Below, piece by piece: positions 1 to 8,844 of a DNA stretch of 64,000 bases. The DNA is from JAPOXR01 sp965199765 (GTDB taxonomy: Bacteria; Pseudomonadota; Alphaproteobacteria; Rhodobacterales; Rhodobacteraceae). The notes beneath the pieces were generated by a model. It ran no database searches and was not told where the DNA came from. It saw only the letters and a list, made by a program, of their open reading frames with translations. The stretch's first letter is position 1. Each line of letters opens with the position of its first letter. The stretch is from NCBI GenBank assembly GCA_965199765.1, contig CBDATC010000002.1, positions 1,483,739 through 1,547,738 on the forward strand, in the 5' to 3' direction. The position numbers and the translations under genes were made by a program.

Positions 1-641
1 TTTACCGGCCGCGTCTGGTTTTCGCTTCCACAACCGGTGTTTACGGACCGCCGTTTGACGGTGCGGTGAATGACCGCCAAATCTGCGAACCGCGCTCTTC
101 GTATGGAGCGCAAAAAGTCTGCGCTGAAATGATCGTCAGCGACTTTAGCCGCAAGGGCTTCATTGACGGCATTTCAATCCGTCTTCCAACGATCTGCGTT
201 AGACCCGGCAAACCCAATGCAGCGGCATCGTCATTCTTCTCCAACATTATTCGTGAGCCGTTGAACGGTCGCGAGACGGTGCTTCCGGTTGCGCGATCGA
301 TGCGACATATGCATGCTTCTCCGCGTTCCGCCGCTCGCTTCTTCACTCACGCCGCCGAACTTGACAGCGGGCTGCTGGAAGGACGGCGAGCATTGAACAT
401 GCCTTCGCTCACCTGTTCCGTCGCCGAACAGATTGACGCACTTCGATCAGTCGCTGGAGAAAAGACCGTATCTCTCGTTCGCGAAGAACCGGATCAATTC
501 ATCGAGTCCATCGTGTCGTCCTGGCCGACTGGTTTCGAAGCCGACCGGGCGAAGCTCTTGGGATTCACCGCCGAGGAGGAATTTGCCGAGATCGTGCAGA
601 TATACATTGAAGACGACCTGCCGCTCGATTCGGCCAAGTGA
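1..641 (+). CDS. denD: D-erythronate dehydrogenase-like SDR (5' end outside window)
   Basis: The reading frame is open from base 3, so the start and the NAD-binding Rossmann N-terminus lie upstream of the window. The visible 212 residues hold the short-chain dehydrogenase core: FASTTGVYG, the YGAQK catalytic Tyr-x-x-x-Lys, then RLPTICVRPGKPN and REPLNG, which I recognise from the NAD-dependent epimerase-like DenD family. DenD oxidises D-erythronate at C2 in the cytoplasm, feeding a four-carbon sugar-acid route. It ends 40 bases before an FAH-family gene on the same strand, suggesting a sugar-acid operon. Substrate is inferred from family resemblance; a related uronate or erythronate epimerase is possible. 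Confidence 0.75.
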   Translation, partial: YRPRLVFASTTGVYGPPFDGAVNDRQICEPRSSYGAQKVCAEMIVSDFSRKGFIDGISIRLPTICVRPGKPNAAASSFFSNIIREPLNGRETVLPVARSMRHMHASPRSAARFFTHAAELDSGLLEGRRALNMPSLTCSVAEQIDALRSVAGEKTVSLVREEPDQFIESIVSSWPTGFEADRAKLLGFTAEEEFAEIVQIYIEDDLPLDSAK

Positions 642-681
642 TTTACCTCTCTAAAATTCCGCGCAGCCATTGGAGTCCCAA

Positions 682-1830
682 ATGGATTTGAAAATCCCCA
701 ATACCGGCGCTTGGCTTGGACGGGTCCATTTGCCCGCAACCGGCCCCGCCGTCATCACCATCCGCGATGGACAGGTGGTTGATTTGACCTGCCGCAGAGC
801 ACCGACGGTGCGGGACATTTGCGAAATGCAAGATCCCGCTTCTTTTGTGCAGTCCGCCAGCGGAAATCTGATCGGCTCATTGGAATCCATTGAGCGGAAC
901 TCAGTCGAAGGCGAGGATGACGAGAACCTTCCGAGACTGCTGGCTGCCTGCGATCTGCAGGTCATCAAGGCCGCCGGCGTGACCTTCGCCCGCTCGATGG
1001 TCGAACGAGTGATTGAAGAGCGCGCCGCGGGCGACCCATCCAAAGCCGAAAGCATTCGAACCCGGATCAAAGCGCGCATCGGACCGCGTCTCAACACGAT
1101 CAAACCCGGCTCGCACCTGGCAGACAAAATTAAAGAAGCGATGATCGCCGAAGGAATCTGGTCGCAGTATCTCGAAGTCGGCATAGGTCCTGACGCGGAG
1201 ATTTTCACCAAATGCCCGGTATTGGCTGCTGTCGGTTCGGGCGCGCGCATCGGGATTCATCCAAGATCGGCGTGGAATAATCCGGAGCCTGAATTGGTTT
1301 TGGTCGTGAATTCACGTGGACAGATCATCGGCGCCTCGCTTGGCAACGATGTCAATCTGCGGGATTTCGAAGGCCGCTCGGCGCTGCTTCTTGGCAAATC
1401 CAAAGACAACAACGCTTCCACCGCAATCGGACCGATGATCCGACTCTTTGATGAAAGCTTCTCGCTAGATGCAGCAATGGCAATGGAAATCAAGATGCGA
1501 ATCTCCGGGATCGATGGATTTTTACTCGAAGACACCAGTCGAATGCGTGAAATCAGCAGAGATCCAAACAATCTCGTTGCACAAACCATCAATGAAAACC
1601 ACGCCTATCCTGACGGATTCGCACTGTTCTGCGGAACCCCATTCGTACCGATCAAGGACCGGGATACGGCTGGCGAAGGATTTACCCATCACATCGATGA
1701 TCTAGTTGAGATCGAATCGCCAGAACTTGGTCGGTTGAGCAACCGTGTTGGTCATTGCGCAGATTGCAGACGATGGGATTTCTCGGTTTCGCATTTAATG
1801 CGCAATCTCGCGATGCGGGGGTTGCTTTGA
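682..1830 (+). CDS. Fumarylacetoacetate hydrolase (FAH) family protein
   Basis: A 382-residue protein of the FAH superfamily, metal-dependent hydrolases and dehydratases of 2-keto acids. The C-terminal half carries the family signature: GIHPRSAWNNPEPELVLVV (the conserved HP..W.NPEPE block with Glu metal ligands), GNDVNLRDFEG and KSKDNN. The sugar-acid dehydratase branch (2-keto-3-deoxy acids) has this long architecture of about 380 residues. I chose ATG at 682 because GGAG lies 6 bases upstream; TTG at 670 is in frame but has no such site. Its position behind a DenD-like gene supports a role in sugar-acid breakdown. The exact substrate cannot be read from the sequence. Confidence 0.8.
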   Translation: MDLKIPNTGAWLGRVHLPATGPAVITIRDGQVVDLTCRRAPTVRDICEMQDPASFVQSASGNLIGSLESIERNSVEGEDDENLPRLLAACDLQVIKAAGVTFARSMVERVIEERAAGDPSKAESIRTRIKARIGPRLNTIKPGSHLADKIKEAMIAEGIWSQYLEVGIGPDAEIFTKCPVLAAVGSGARIGIHPRSAWNNPEPELVLVVNSRGQIIGASLGNDVNLRDFEGRSALLLGKSKDNNASTAIGPMIRLFDESFSLDAAMAMEIKMRISGIDGFLLEDTSRMREISRDPNNLVAQTINENHAYPDGFALFCGTPFVPIKDRDTAGEGFTHHIDDLVEIESPELGRLSNRVGHCADCRRWDFSVSHLMRNLAMRGLL

Positions 1831-2019
1831 ATCCATGGCCTTTTTGCTTGACGCACATCATCAGCCAGACATTAAGCTGGTTGTGTGCGAGGCTCGATTA
1901 ACAACGCTAAATTTAACGAATTTTTGGTATTCTTCCTTTCGGTCACATTGGCAGTCCGATTCTACTTTGAACTGCCAAACGATATAGTCAATATTTGGAG
2001 TTTATCGGCGAACCTTGCT

Positions 2020-2124
2020 ATGCCAAACCGGAATCCGGTTACCCTCAAATAGGCCCGTGAAGCCGCCGGACTGTCGCTGGAGGAAGTCGTCAAGAAACTC
2101 AGAATCGTTGCAGCACGAGACGTT
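2020..2124 (+). pseudogene. Remnant of XRE/ImmA-IrrE-type protein N-terminus
   Basis: Starting at ATG 2020 the frame reads MPNRNPVTLK, stop, AREAAGLSLEEVVKKL. This closely resembles the opening of XRE-helix-turn-helix/ImmA-IrrE family proteins, which usually begin with N-P-x-x-L-x-W-A-R-E-x-A-G-L-S-L-E-E-A. An in-frame TAG sits where the family has Trp or another residue, and the downstream frame is lost within about 40 codons. This is a stub of a former regulator or antitoxin-like gene. Identification rests on about 30 residues only. Confidence 0.5.
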
Positions 2125-2238
2125 CCTGCTGACCGATCAGATGATGCGCATGAACATCTGAACCGGCTTCACCCCCCCCCTTTAGCCACCGCCCCCGGAG
2201 AGCTTCCTGTCTCAGGAAGGCGCTCCCGCTCGCCGCGA

Positions 2239-2295
2239 AAGCCGGACCGGAGCTCCAAAGGCCGGCATCGTCGAGGAATTTTGCAAAAGGCTCAA
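2239..2295 (+). repeat. Dispersed repeat, copy 1
   Basis: A segment of about 55 bases starting agccggaccggagctcc is nearly repeated at about 6121-6175 (differences are scattered substitutions). Both copies can be read in a shared frame as SRTGAPK(A/S)GIV(E/K)EFCKRL, so this is probably a fragment of one former coding element, perhaps an IS or a toxin-like gene. I cannot name the parent. Confidence 0.6.
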
Positions 2296-2357
2296 TTGTC
2301 AGGGGGTGATCTGCTGGTTCAAGGAAACAGCGAGCATTCCTCAAAAGTGAATCGGTT

Positions 2358-3035
2358 TCACTCTTCCGTCCAGCACGGCGCCGTCCGTATAGCAGAAAGC
2401 ACTGCGTGAAACCGCGCCATCGGCATGATCGCCAGCATCAAAGGACTTTGCCATCGCAGTTCCACGGACTGGCTGGAAACTTCGTTCGAAGTTCCAATCC
2501 GACCGACTGGCGAAAATTCAATTTCGTTCACGGACCATTTTAGGCCCTTGGACTGCCCTCTGACCGTCCCGAGCGGAAACAAGGACAAACGAGTGCCCTC
2601 CGGCAAATGCAGCGCCAGCTTCGGCGGGCATAGAAAACAGACATCTGTTTCTGTTAAGAGAAGAATTTTCTTGGTTTTGTAGCGTGCGAGCACATTGAGT
2701 GAAGCCAAACCATGGTCGAGGCGTGGATGAACAACGCCAACAGCCACATAAAATGGCGCTTCGACCGTGTCGACGCACTTGTCTAAATCCGTCGTATCCT
2801 GACCGGTTAAATGCTTGATGGCTTCGAGTGGAATTTTCTGGATTGCCGAAAATGATAATGAATCCATGTCACCGATAACCCTTTGAGGAACGAAACCATA
2901 TTCCAAGGCTGTTTGCGCACCACCGTCGGCGCAAATGAGGTTAGGCGCAGCATTCAGAGCCTGATCCAATGTCGCTGGCTCGACGGATCCCGATCCGAGT
3001 ATCGTTACACCGCTCCGACAGCACAAAACTTTCAT
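2358..3035 (-). CDS. thiN: Thiamine pyrophosphokinase
   Basis: 225 residues, the usual bacterial length. The enzyme transfers pyrophosphate from ATP to thiamine to make the cofactor thiamine diphosphate. Recognisable motifs are ICADGGAQ (nucleotide-binding start of the Rossmann-like N-domain), RVIGDMDS (the GD.DS signature) and QDTTDLDKC (the Q..TD..K catalytic block), followed by the beta-rich C-terminal thiamine-binding domain (RLSLFPLG, GLKW). It starts at ATG 3035, downstream of pyrG on the same strand with a 72-base gap, so co-transcription is possible. Residues AVGVVHPRLDH correspond to the family's G.R.DH loop. Confidence 0.88.
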   Translation of the reverse strand: MKVLCCRSGVTILGSGSVEPATLDQALNAAPNLICADGGAQTALEYGFVPQRVIGDMDSLSFSAIQKIPLEAIKHLTGQDTTDLDKCVDTVEAPFYVAVGVVHPRLDHGLASLNVLARYKTKKILLLTETDVCFLCPPKLALHLPEGTRLSLFPLGTVRGQSKGLKWSVNEIEFSPVGRIGTSNEVSSQSVELRWQSPLMLAIMPMARFHAVLSAIRTAPCWTEE

Positions 3036-3107
3036 TTCTGTTTTACCGAGCAGTGATCGCCGACATCACAACACGCGCAAGCATAGGAGTTGCTTTCTGC
3101 GCTTTTG

Positions 3108-4757
3108 CTACAGAAGCCGCGATCGCCACAATGCCGCGCTGATAAAGTCAGCAAAAAGCGGATGGGGGCTGAATGGTCGCGACTTTAGCTCTGGGTGGTA
3201 TTGCACGCCGATGAACCAAGGGTGGTCAGGAATTTCAACGATCTCAGGCAATCTGCCGTCCGGCGACATTCCTGAAAATCTTACTCCGCTTCTTTCGAGT
3301 TGGCATTTGTACTTTAGAGCCACTTCATAACGATGACGATGACGTTCTGATATCTGCTGCGATCCATAGATTTCAGCGGCCCGGCTGCCTGGCGCTAAAA
3401 CCGCCGGGTAGGCTCCAAGTCGCATAGTAGCTCCTCTTGGATCATCGCGGCGGCGCACAAGAGTCTCGTTTCCCCGAAGCCACTCGCCAAGATGATAAAC
3501 GACAGGTTCGATTTGGCTGCAATGAAGTGTTTGATCAGCCTCGAACTCCTCGGAACCGGCATTTTCGATTCCGAGCAAATTTCGGACCATTTCTATGACC
3601 GCCAACTGCATACCGAAGCAGATGCCCAAAAAAGGCACATCATGCTTCCGCGCAAAACCGGCCGCCCGGATCTTGCCTTCGGAGCCCCGAGATCCAAAAC
3701 CGCCGGGAATAAGAATCGCATCGGTGCCCTCAAGGTAAGGGATTGGATCCTCGTGCTCGAACACTTCCGCTTGAATCCAGTTCGGCCGGATCTTTACCCG
3801 ATTAGCGATTCCTCCATGCATCAATGCTTCATTGATCGATTTGTAAGCATCCTCCAAGCCGGTGTATTTTCCAACAATTGTGACTTTGACTTCGCCCTCC
3901 ACATCGGAAATTCGGCTGGCGACTTCACCCCACGGCTCCAGACATGCGGGTGGTTCCGGATCAATTCCGAAAGCGGCGAGAACCGCGCGGTCCAGTCCCT
4001 GTCTGTGATACGTCATCGGCGCGTCATAGATTGAAGCGAGGTCCGGAGCCGAAACCACTGAATCTGAACCGACATTGCAAAACAGTGCGATTTTCTCACG
4101 CTCCTTAGGAGGAAGCGCATCCGCAGAGCGGCAAACCAGGACGTTCGGAGAAATGCCAATCGATCGCAGCTCCTTAACCGAATGCTGGGTCGGCTTCGTT
4201 TTCAATTCGTTACAGGCATTGATAAACGGGATCAGCGTGACATGAATGAATACGCACTGTTCCCTTGGACGGCTTTGGGAAAACTGCCGAATGGCCTCGT
4301 AAAACGGCAGCCCTTCTATGTCGCCGACAGTGCCTCCGATCTCACACAGCATGAAATCTGTTTCACCTTCGCCATACTCGATAAATTCCCTGATTTCATT
4401 GGTTACATGCGGAATGACTTGTATCGTTTGACCAAGAAAATCACCGCGCCGCTCTCTCTCCAGGACAGTCGAATAAATCCGACCGGATGAAACACAATCC
4501 GAACTCCGAGCCGACACACCGGTGAATCGTTCATAATGTCCGATATCCAGATCGGTTTCCGCACCGTCGTCCGTTACGAAGACCTCTCCATGCTCATATG
4601 GGCTCATCGTTCCCGGATCGACGTTGAGATAGGGGTCAAGCTTACGCAGCCTTACGGTATATCCGCGAGACTGCAGGAGAGCGCCGAGCGCTGCCGACGT
4701 CAGTCCCTTGCCAAGCGAGGATACAACACCGCCGGTGACAAATATGTATCTTGTCAT
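3108..4757 (-). CDS. pyrG: CTP synthase
   Basis: 549 residues, full length. It aminates UTP to CTP with ATP and glutamine. The N-terminal synthetase domain starts TRYIFVTGGVVSSLGKG (P-loop) and carries DPYLNVDPGTMSP and EIGGTVGDIE. The C-terminal class I glutamine amidotransferase domain has GICFGMQ with the nucleophilic Cys and YHPELKS with the catalytic His. I chose ATG 4757 because CTP synthases start right before TRYIFVTGG; the frame upstream to 4871 is not conserved. It follows secG on the minus strand with a gap of about 150 bases, a pyrG-secG order common in alphaproteobacteria. Confidence 0.97.
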   Translation of the reverse strand: MTRYIFVTGGVVSSLGKGLTSAALGALLQSRGYTVRLRKLDPYLNVDPGTMSPYEHGEVFVTDDGAETDLDIGHYERFTGVSARSSDCVSSGRIYSTVLERERRGDFLGQTIQVIPHVTNEIREFIEYGEGETDFMLCEIGGTVGDIEGLPFYEAIRQFSQSRPREQCVFIHVTLIPFINACNELKTKPTQHSVKELRSIGISPNVLVCRSADALPPKEREKIALFCNVGSDSVVSAPDLASIYDAPMTYHRQGLDRAVLAAFGIDPEPPACLEPWGEVASRISDVEGEVKVTIVGKYTGLEDAYKSINEALMHGGIANRVKIRPNWIQAEVFEHEDPIPYLEGTDAILIPGGFGSRGSEGKIRAAGFARKHDVPFLGICFGMQLAVIEMVRNLLGIENAGSEEFEADQTLHCSQIEPVVYHLGEWLRGNETLVRRRDDPRGATMRLGAYPAVLAPGSRAAEIYGSQQISERHRHRYEVALKYKCQLERSGVRFSGMSPDGRLPEIVEIPDHPWFIGVQYHPELKSRPFSPHPLFADFISAALWRSRLL

Positions 4758-4910
4758 TGTCCGTAATCTCCGCAAACCTAGCCCGTCGCATAAGGAAGCC
4801 AGCGACGCATACCTAGTCACGGACGAATAGAATGAGGATAAAACGACTAAACCGCAAGCTTTTTCTGCCAATCATTCGAAAGGCGCGTTAGAAATTCCTG
4901 TTGTTTGAAG

Positions 4911-5267
4911 CTACTCGGCCCTAGGCGGAAGCGCAGGTTCGTCCGACAGAACAGGTGGCAAAAGCGACTCGCCGTCCGTAGAAGTTCCTACGGATGAATC
5001 AATGGGCAAAGTATCGCCCACTCTCTCCAAAACCGAATCTTCGGCCTGTTCACTGGCTGTAAGAATGGTCAGGGTCAGTGAGCTCAGAAGAAATGCAACA
5101 GCGACCAGCCAAGTCGACTTACCCAGCGCGGTAGCTGCCTGACGTCCTGTCATGATACCGCCGCCGCCGCCGATGCCTAGACCACCGCCTTCCGAACGCT
5201 GCAGCAAGACGATTCCGATCAAGACCAGCGCCAAGACCAAATGAATGATAAGAGTAACGTTGCTCAT
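4911..5267 (-). CDS. secG: Preprotein translocase subunit SecG
   Basis: 118 residues, two predicted membrane helices (about residues 3-22 and 52-72) joined by the typical glycine-rich loop RSEGGGLGIGGGGG, then an acidic, proline-rich tail (residues 75-118). SecG is the small third subunit of the SecYEG channel and eases protein export. The loop sequence LQRSEGGGLG is the family hallmark. In related genomes tpiA usually precedes secG; here the upstream 1.2 kb contains only decayed DNA. The extended C-terminal tail is common in alphaproteobacterial SecG. Confidence 0.93.
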   Translation of the reverse strand: MSNVTLIIHLVLALVLIGIVLLQRSEGGGLGIGGGGGIMTGRQAATALGKSTWLVAVAFLLSSLTLTILTASEQAEDSVLERVGDTLPIDSSVGTSTDGESLLPPVLSDEPALPPRAE

Positions 5268-5660
5268 GGCGCTTTGTAAAACCGAGTCGCGTAAGGTGAT
5301 GGCGGGAAAGTAGGTATGATCGCAAATTTTTGCAAGTGGTTAATCTTCTCGTGCTGAAGTTCAGAACATCCAATCGTTCACTTTATCGGCTTTACCCAGT
5401 TCAGCCGCAGATTCCACTCTCGCTTCAATCCTCAAGTCTTGGTCAGCGCAAACTCCCGCCAGGCTAGTGCGGTCGCAATTGCGGTTAGGACACAACAAAT
5501 GAACGAAAAAGTTAATTTGAGCCCGACTTCAAGGCAGATCGCATTCGCCGGCCGCGCCGCTAAAATGACAATGGCGTATTATCCCTCGCCCGTAGTCAAA
5601 GGGCGTGAGCTGTTACGGATGCGCTCAGAAAGCGGTATAATCTACCGTCCGGTGTAGCCA

Positions 5661-5737
5661 GTGTCTGCCGGGAAAGTCGATTCTGCTGTTCAAAGCCTTA
5701 CTGCGCATAGAATTTCCTGTTGTTTGTGATTGCGAAG
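5661..5737 (+). repeat. Solo IS terminal segment (matches end of the 21-22 kb IS remnant)
   Basis: These 77 bases, beginning gtgtctgccgg, align without gaps to the reverse complement of 22195-22271 with 11 mismatches by my count. In that second location the segment forms the right end of an ISNCY-like element remnant. No transposase follows here, so this is a solo end left by deletion or an older insertion. Confidence 0.7.
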
Positions 5738-5866
5738 AAAGAGAGTAAGCCGAGTCGATTGATGCATTCTCTGGAACAGCGGGTTGGAAGAAAAGTTTGT
5801 TCTGTGCGCTTGGCAGCGGTTCAAGCCTAACTGAACTTGAGCCGAAGGTTGTGGCGCGCCGGTTTG

Positions 5867-6085
5867 TCAGGCCGACGATGCGCCGTGCGTGAACACATCA
5901 TCAAGCGATTCCGCGTACAACACCGCCACAGCCCAATCGTTGAGTTCATCGGCTGAGGCCGAGCTGATGCGTCTCTCGACAGAATCAGCCAGCGCACCGA
6001 ACCGGTGCGCGAGCACCTTGCTCAATTGATTGGCGACGCCTTCAGCTCTGCCTTCAAGTTTGCCTGCGGCTTTGCCTTGTTCGAT
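5867..6085 (-). pseudogene. Remnant of Rpn-type protein C-terminus
   Basis: A minus-strand frame reads GKAAGKLEGRAEG, then LSKVLAHRFGAL, ERRISSASADELNDW and ends at a stop (5867-5869). This matches the layout of the tail of Rpn-family (PD-(D/E)xK, DUF4351-like) proteins: a short (K/R)AEG repeat followed by a helical segment with L..RFG.L. No N-terminal nuclease region remains. Two further relatives are at 42.97-45.1 kb, but this one is more divergent. Confidence 0.55.
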
Positions 6086-6120
6086 CCAAGCCCGTGATCA
6101 GGGCCATGGCGGCCCACCGA

Positions 6121-6175
6121 CAGCCGGACCGGAGCTCCAAAATCCGGCATCGTCAAGGAATTCTGCAAGAGGCTC
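6121..6175 (+). repeat. Dispersed repeat, copy 2
   Basis: Near-duplicate of about 2239-2295, beginning agccggaccggagctcc and ending gcaagaggctcg. It shares the reading frame SRTGAPKSGIVKEFCKRL before a stop. Parent element unknown. Confidence 0.6.
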
Positions 6176-6488
6176 GCATGAAAGAGCACAACGGCAGAAA
6201 GCTTGACTTGGTCGATCTAGACGAACGCTTCGTTGTTCGATTGTTTAGGCGACAACTCCTCGGCTATTGGGAAGAAGAGTCGTCATGCTCCTGATTTGAG
6301 CTTTGACATCTTCATCTGACGCAATCGGAGTTTAGACAGTTTTGGGGCCGCAGGCTGCGCGACAAATTCATCGATCTGTCGATGCAGCCAGAAAAACTTA
6401 TCGATACCGTTTCAATGTCTCGGCGAAATGCAATATAATCCATGATTTTCATCAACCCCTTCGTCAGCAGTCTTCAAGGCAAATCAGC

Positions 6489-7217
6489 GTGAAATTAAAA
6501 GGTACGAAGATACAGTTTTCTGTTTGGCTCTTGATCGGAATCACCGCGTTATCGGGCTGCAGCCCATATGACGATGTCGCGGTTTCCGAACAGCCCGGCC
6601 TTCACAACATCACCGAGGGTGTGACGCCGGACCGCTTTGCCGCCGTGGAACGCGCGCTCGCGCGCGTTGAACCCGCTGCAGAGTCCATCTGCCAAGCAAA
6701 CCTTCCCGATAAGAAATGCAACTTTGCGACATTCGTCGCGAGTCCTGAAGACACAAGTGTGAATGCTTATCAGGTTGGAGACAAACCGGTTATCGTCTTT
6801 ACCGAAGCTATCATTGAGGATTTTCGCAATGACGACGAAATCGCTTTCATTTTCGGACATGAAGCCGCGCACTATATCCTGAGACACCACCAAAGCCGAG
6901 TGAGACGCGGACTGGTTGGAGGACTTATTTTGGGAGGCTTGACTGCCTATGGCGCGGGAGGCGCCGAAAACAGCGTGCAGTTCACACAGGATATGACGCA
7001 TCTCGGGATGACAATCGGCATACGCTCATATTCGCCGGAAGAAGAGCTGGAAGCCGACAAATTGGGGGCTTATATCGCTGCGAGCGCAGGTTACGACCCG
7101 GTGTTGGGAGCGCAGTTCTTCGCCCGATACCCTGGAAATCCGCATTTTGCTCTATTGCCGACACATCCCAGCGGCAACCGCCGAATTGATGAAATCGAAA
7201 ACTATTTCGAGCAGTGA
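6489..7217 (+). CDS. M48-family zinc metallopeptidase, lipoprotein
   Basis: 242 residues from GTG 6489. The start was chosen because it places a lipoprotein signal peptide at the N-terminus: a charged start (KLKGTKI), a hydrophobic stretch and the lipobox ALSGC with the acylated Cys near residue 23. The zinc-binding helix FGHEAAHYIL (HExxH) lies near residues 123-127, and EEELEADKLG gives the third ligand Glu and the EADxxG motif of M48 peptidases. A membrane-anchored periplasmic peptidase is predicted, akin to M48 quality-control proteases of the BepA/LoiP type. It is about 50 bases before purA on the same strand. Natural substrate unknown. Confidence 0.85.
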   Translation: MKLKGTKIQFSVWLLIGITALSGCSPYDDVAVSEQPGLHNITEGVTPDRFAAVERALARVEPAAESICQANLPDKKCNFATFVASPEDTSVNAYQVGDKPVIVFTEAIIEDFRNDDEIAFIFGHEAAHYILRHHQSRVRRGLVGGLILGGLTAYGAGGAENSVQFTQDMTHLGMTIGIRSYSPEEELEADKLGAYIAASAGYDPVLGAQFFARYPGNPHFALLPTHPSGNRRIDEIENYFEQ

Positions 7218-7267
7218 TTTGTGGGGCTGCCGCCTCATGCCGACCTGCAGCCGCCGAAAGCCATGAT

Positions 7268-8557
7268 ATGAATATAACAGTTGTCGGTCTTCAGTGGGGC
7301 GATGAAGGCAAAGGTAAAATCGTCGACTGGCTGGCCGGTCACTGTGATGTGATCGTCCGGTTTCAAGGAGGAAACAACGCTGGCCACACGCTTGTCGTCG
7401 ACGGTGCCACATACAAATTATCGACAATTCCTTCGGGCATTCTACGGCCGGGTAAGCTCAATGTCATCGCCAATGGAACCGTGCTGGACCCGCAGGCATT
7501 CAACCAAGAAATCACGGCGCTCAGGCAAGGGGGCATTGTCATCTCGCCCGAAAACCTGGCGGTTGCTCTGAATACACCGCTCATCCTCTCGCCGCACAGA
7601 GAACTTGACCGCTTACGCGAAGAAGCGGCCGGCCGCATGAAGATTGGAACCACGCTGCGCGGCATCGGCCCTGCTTACGAAGACAAGGTTGGCCGAAGAG
7701 CGGTTCGGCTAGGCGATCTTGCTGATAGAGCCGCTATCCCTGCTTTGGCTGAGAGACTCCTCAATCATCATAACGCGTTGCGCCGGGGGCTCGGCGCTGA
7801 GCCAATTGATCACGGCAAAGTCTGTGGGGAACTTTCCGACGCGGCTTTGAACCTTCTTCCTTACGGTCGTCCGGTATGGAAACTGCTGAAAAGCCAGCAG
7901 GAACTGGGGAACCGAATCTTATTCGAAGGAGCACAGGGGGCATTACTGGACATTGATCACGGAACTTACCCGTTTGTTACATCTTCGTCGACTGTCCCTG
8001 GCGGTGTATCTGCAGGTGCTGGAATTGGTCCCGGCTGCATTGGTCATGTGCTCGGCATATGCAAGGCCTATTCAACACGAGTGGGTGCTGGACCGTTTCC
8101 GACGGAGCTAAGCGACGCGAATGGAGAGCATTTAGCGACGAAAGGCCGGGAATTCGGTACTGTCACCGGCAGACCGCGGCGGTGCGGCTGGTTTGATGCC
8201 GTGCTGACCCGGCAAATCTGTTCGATTGCCGGAGTTACGAGCCTCGGAATAACTAAACTCGATGTGCTCGACGGGCTGCCGGAACTGAAGATTGGCGTCG
8301 GTTACGAGCTGAATGGCCAACATATTGAACATCTGCCATCCGCTGCCCATGAGCAAAAGATCGCCAAACCGATTTACGAAAATTTTTCCGGCTGGACAGG
8401 CACCGTTGCCAGTCAGCGCACAATTGACGGTCTGCCGCCGCAGGCGCGGGCATACATAAGTCGAATAGAGCAGCTCTGCGGCATTGAAATCAGCTTGATT
8501 TCCACATCGCCGCGACGCGAAGATATCGTTTTGCTTTCAAACCAGATACTCAAATGA
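7268..8557 (+). CDS. purA: Adenylosuccinate synthetase
   Basis: 429 residues. It condenses IMP and aspartate with GTP to adenylosuccinate in AMP synthesis. The start MNITVVGLQWGDEGKGKIVDW holds the P-loop-like GDEGKGK with the catalytic Asp. Also visible are FQGGNNAGHT, RGIGPAYEDK, LFEGAQGALLDIDHGTYPFVTSS and GVTSLGITKLDVLD, all family blocks. ATG 7268 matches the family start; an upstream in-frame start at 7214 does not. The stop overlaps the next start by 4 bases (ATGA), so DUF2842 downstream is translationally coupled. Confidence 0.97.
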   Translation: MNITVVGLQWGDEGKGKIVDWLAGHCDVIVRFQGGNNAGHTLVVDGATYKLSTIPSGILRPGKLNVIANGTVLDPQAFNQEITALRQGGIVISPENLAVALNTPLILSPHRELDRLREEAAGRMKIGTTLRGIGPAYEDKVGRRAVRLGDLADRAAIPALAERLLNHHNALRRGLGAEPIDHGKVCGELSDAALNLLPYGRPVWKLLKSQQELGNRILFEGAQGALLDIDHGTYPFVTSSSTVPGGVSAGAGIGPGCIGHVLGICKAYSTRVGAGPFPTELSDANGEHLATKGREFGTVTGRPRRCGWFDAVLTRQICSIAGVTSLGITKLDVLDGLPELKIGVGYELNGQHIEHLPSAAHEQKIAKPIYENFSGWTGTVASQRTIDGLPPQARAYISRIEQLCGIEISLISTSPRREDIVLLSNQILK

Positions 8558-8802
8558 TCAATCTTAGTTGGAAAACCAGGCGGCGACTTTCGCTTTTGCT
8601 TCTAGCCGTCGGGATGCCGATTTACATCATCGTAATCGTTACAGTTATTGGATTTCTAAACAGACCTCCGGTATTGATCGAACTCGCGATATACATCGCC
8701 GCTGGAATACTCTGGGTCTGGCCAACCCGCTTTATTTTTCGTGGCATAGGAACTGCCGACCCCGACAGCAGGGAAAGCGGATCAAATCGGCGCGATGCTT
8801 GA
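8554..8802 (+). CDS. DUF2842 family small membrane protein
   Basis: 82 residues with two predicted membrane helices (about residues 13-34 and 41-58) and the motif GILWVWPTRFIFRG near residues 50-64, which is typical of alphaproteobacterial DUF2842 proteins. Function unknown. It overlaps the purA stop by 4 bases and is expected to be co-translated with it. The C-terminus is short and charged. Confidence 0.85.
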   Translation: MINLSWKTRRRLSLLLLAVGMPIYIIVIVTVIGFLNRPPVLIELAIYIAAGILWVWPTRFIFRGIGTADPDSRESGSNRRDA

Positions 8803-8844
8803 TCGGACATTGCAGAAAATGAACCTGCGCCGTATGAATTCCTG

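Larger units (their letters stand above)
1831..2357. other. Gene-free stretch with decayed fragments
   Basis: No intact gene. It holds a broken XRE/ImmA-type N-terminus (2020-2124) and one copy of a dispersed repeat (about 2239-2295) that recurs near 6.1 kb. The rest shows a G-homopolymer-rich segment near 2170 and nothing I recognise. Confidence 0.6.
5268..6488. other. Decayed intergenic region upstream of secG
   Basis: No intact gene in 1.2 kb. It contains a solo copy of an IS end (5661-5737), a remnant of an Rpn-type protein C-terminus on the minus strand (5867-6085) and the second copy of the dispersed repeat (about 6121-6175). A TATAAT box at 5637-5642 has no convincing -35 partner. I found no trace of tpiA, the usual neighbour of secG. 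Confidence 0.65.

Noticed and set aside
3492..4034. Plus-strand 180-codon frame opposite pyrG
   Set aside because: Antisense shadow of the well-supported pyrG gene.
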